Shown in pieces: positions 61,893-64,000 of a stretch of 64,000 nt of DNA (position 1 is the stretch's first letter; the number at the start of each line of letters is the position of its first letter). Source of the stretch: Camarhynchus parvulus (Eukaryota > Chordata > Aves > Passeriformes > Thraupidae); contig NC_044573.1 in the NCBI RefSeq assembly GCF_901933205.1, positions 27,401,493-27,465,492 of the forward strand, in the 5' to 3' direction. The notes beneath the pieces were generated by a model. That model searched no databases. It had not been told where the DNA came from and saw only the letters and a list, made by a program, of their open reading frames with translations. A program made the translations under genes and the position numbers.

Positions 61893-64000
61893 ACGTTAAC
61901 ACACGTTGAGTGTTGCATCCTTGTCACAATGGTTTTGATTCCAGCTTAAACAGTGTTTCAAAAGTTGCTTTCTTTTCAGCCTAGAGTGGGTGCCAATCTT
62001 CATACACTTATGGGCACATGTCTAACACTTTGTTGAGCTTCTTATAAGACTCCATTGTTTTTTGTCTATTCATTTTTATTCCCTCAAATGGTCATTTTCC
62101 AAGTTCAAGGTAGTAAGTTATGAGGTTTCTATGGAAATTTTTCTTCATCACTCCAGAAAACAACACATTTTGCTGTAGTTAACCACTATATATACTTGAC
62201 ACAGTACAATGAATTCCAGGTGCTACGCTCAAGGACATCTGTTGAGAGTAAAGCACTTCTCTTTCCTTCACTTTATTATCCAGTGGAAAGAAAGTCTTGC
62301 TATAATTGCAAGTGGTAAGTATCTAAAAGAAGGCAGAATTGGTTCACCTGCTGTTTACATATTTCCCAGTGATATGAAACCTGAGTGTGGTACAAGGTCT
62401 CCAGAAGCCCGTACATGTCTAAATCCCAGGGTGTGGGTTTCCTGTGCTTAAAACATACTTGACTCAGAATTCACATGATTTTGTGAAATTTCATTCTAAT
62501 TGTACTGTTCCCAGGGTAATTTAGTGCTGGGTTTTTTAAATGCAGTTGGTAGAAAATCTGCACTGACCACTTGATAATACCTTTTGCTTTCACATATCTA
62601 TGCTGAAAATCTGCAAAGATTTTAAATTATGTAGCTGCAATCTCCCATCAAACAACGCTTCCCATATATTTATGGTGATAGCATTCTAACACCAACACAC
62701 TGATTTCTGCTGTTGCTTTTGCTGGACTGGTACTATAGCCAGCTATACAGTTGTGTTCTAGTTACTGCTGCTGGTGTAATAAAGTTAAAAGGGTTGCTTA
62801 GGTGTTTCTATTTCTCTTAAAATCTTCATGCGGTAAATTCAGAGCAGAAGATCAAGACTCAAACTCCATGAGGAAAAAAGCATACAATGTGTTGTATCAA
62901 TGAGATTTCTGCTTTTTATGTCTGGGACAACGGCAATCATCATAGGGTGATGAATCATCTTCCCAAGTCATTCACAAAATATATTCCCCTTAAACTCCTC
63001 AGTTTGTAACTTCCAAGATTTCCAGCACGCTGATCTCAAATTCACCCATGCTAGCCTTATTTGCACTCATGTTTTATTTGTTTCAGCTCAAGATGTGGGA
63101 CTTTCAAGTGCTTTTTCCATCAAGAGATGATTTGAGGAAAATAAAGGGGATGAAATCATCATGATGATCCACATCAAGAACAGACTTAGCAGTACAGCAA
63201 CACTTCTACTACCAGCACATTGTCCTTACTGGCAAGTTAAAGCCCTTGAGCAACAATCTTCATCTTTTCACAAAGACATAGAGACCTTCTCTCACTGCAT
63301 CAGGCACACGTGCTGTGCTCCTTCTCCTCTGAAGGCAGACTCACATTTGGATTTTTCTACTACTGGCTTTGAGAGCAAACTTTGTCCTTAAATACTACCC
63401 ATTATTTCAATATTTTAGTTAATTCCTGTAAAATATTTTAGTAAGTACTGCAACAGATATTTAATTCTGTAAATATCTGGCTCTAATTATAGACCCTTAG
63501 TGTATTCAAAATCATAGTACCCAGTGTATTTGACAAATACATCAATTTTCTCCTACTCTAGCCAAGGCATACATAAAATGTATGAATTATTTTCTAAAAT
63601 TTTTCAAGTTAATAGATCTGACTTGGGCAGGCACTCCTGTAGTCATGGTGATCTCTGAATAGTTCTACTTAATCCTTCCAAGTCTTCTGGACTAAGGTCT
63701 GTATTTAGTACCCCATTCTCCTCAGTAGTTCTCTATTGTCTGAACTGTCCAGCAGGTAAACTGAGTTTGTTTGAATAATCCTGGGACTGAGGTAAGGACT
63801 GAATTTTATCCTGTCCAGCTGCATGAGATACAACCAAGAATCCCAGGCAGCTGTCCCAACAGTTGTCCACTTCTTTTAAAGGAATTGTACCTCTAGGATT
63901 TACATCATTTTGTATCCCGTATTTCTTTCCTGCTGTACCTTAGAAGAACTGGTTCAAGACATCTACAAGTTTCTTCAAATCCACTGAATCCTGACAGAAC

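Larger units (their letters stand above)
58457..64000 (-). other. BABAM2: BABAM2 last intron (partial)
   Basis: Everything above the last-exon acceptor to the window end is AT-rich intron. It holds the CCAAA array at 60632-60753 and the paired hairpins at 61828-61892. No further exon was recognised. BABAM2 introns are known to be very long. Confidence 0.8.

Overview
The window is vertebrate nuclear DNA, most likely from a bird. It has a CpG-island promoter, GT-AG introns, and a 5'-truncated CR1 retrotransposon of the avian/reptile type. The Fra-2 protein it encodes is 323 residues, which I recall as the chicken Fra-2 length. I cannot name the species. No prokaryotic, viral or CRISPR features were seen.

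The main gene is FOSL2 (Fra-2, an AP-1 bZIP transcription factor). It lies on the minus strand in four coding exons: 27908-27810, 21906-21652, 17998-17891 and 16423-15914. All three introns are phase 0 and the reading frame is intact. The promoter is a CpG island at about 28.2-29.05 kb. It holds two perfect TGACTCA (AP-1) sites, a CRE-like site and a perfect CArG box, which suits an autoregulated, serum-responsive gene. A long AT-rich 3' untranslated region with AUUUA motifs probably runs from 15913 to about 11045.

At the right side, on the same strand, is the last coding exon of BABAM2 (BRE, a BRCA1-A/BRISC complex subunit) at 58456-58393. The rest of the window (58457-64000) is its last intron. 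The BABAM2-FOSL2 order and shared orientation match the known vertebrate arrangement. PLB1 is expected next, at lower coordinates on the same strand. A signal-peptide-like ATG exon at 6333-6276 is a tentative candidate for its first coding exon.

Region by region: 1-11 kb is gene-poor, with two ancient repeat relics, a CR1 copy and the possible PLB1 exon. 11-28.5 kb is FOSL2. 28.5-29.05 kb is its promoter island, followed by a sharp T-rich tract at 29.15-29.45 kb. 29.5-58.1 kb is intergenic, with old SINE-like relics, an isolated CpG-rich patch near 36.3-36.6 kb and several inverted repeats. 58.1-64 kb is the BABAM2 3' end and intron, with a pure CCAAA pentanucleotide array and a pair of perfect hairpins.

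I found no convincing undescribed multigene system. The more interesting leftovers are the 26-bp-arm inverted repeat at 44.84-44.94 kb, the paired hairpins at 61.83-61.89 kb, the promoter site cluster, the candidate PLB1 exon, and an unexplained 150-codon stop-free stretch in the FOSL2 3' region.
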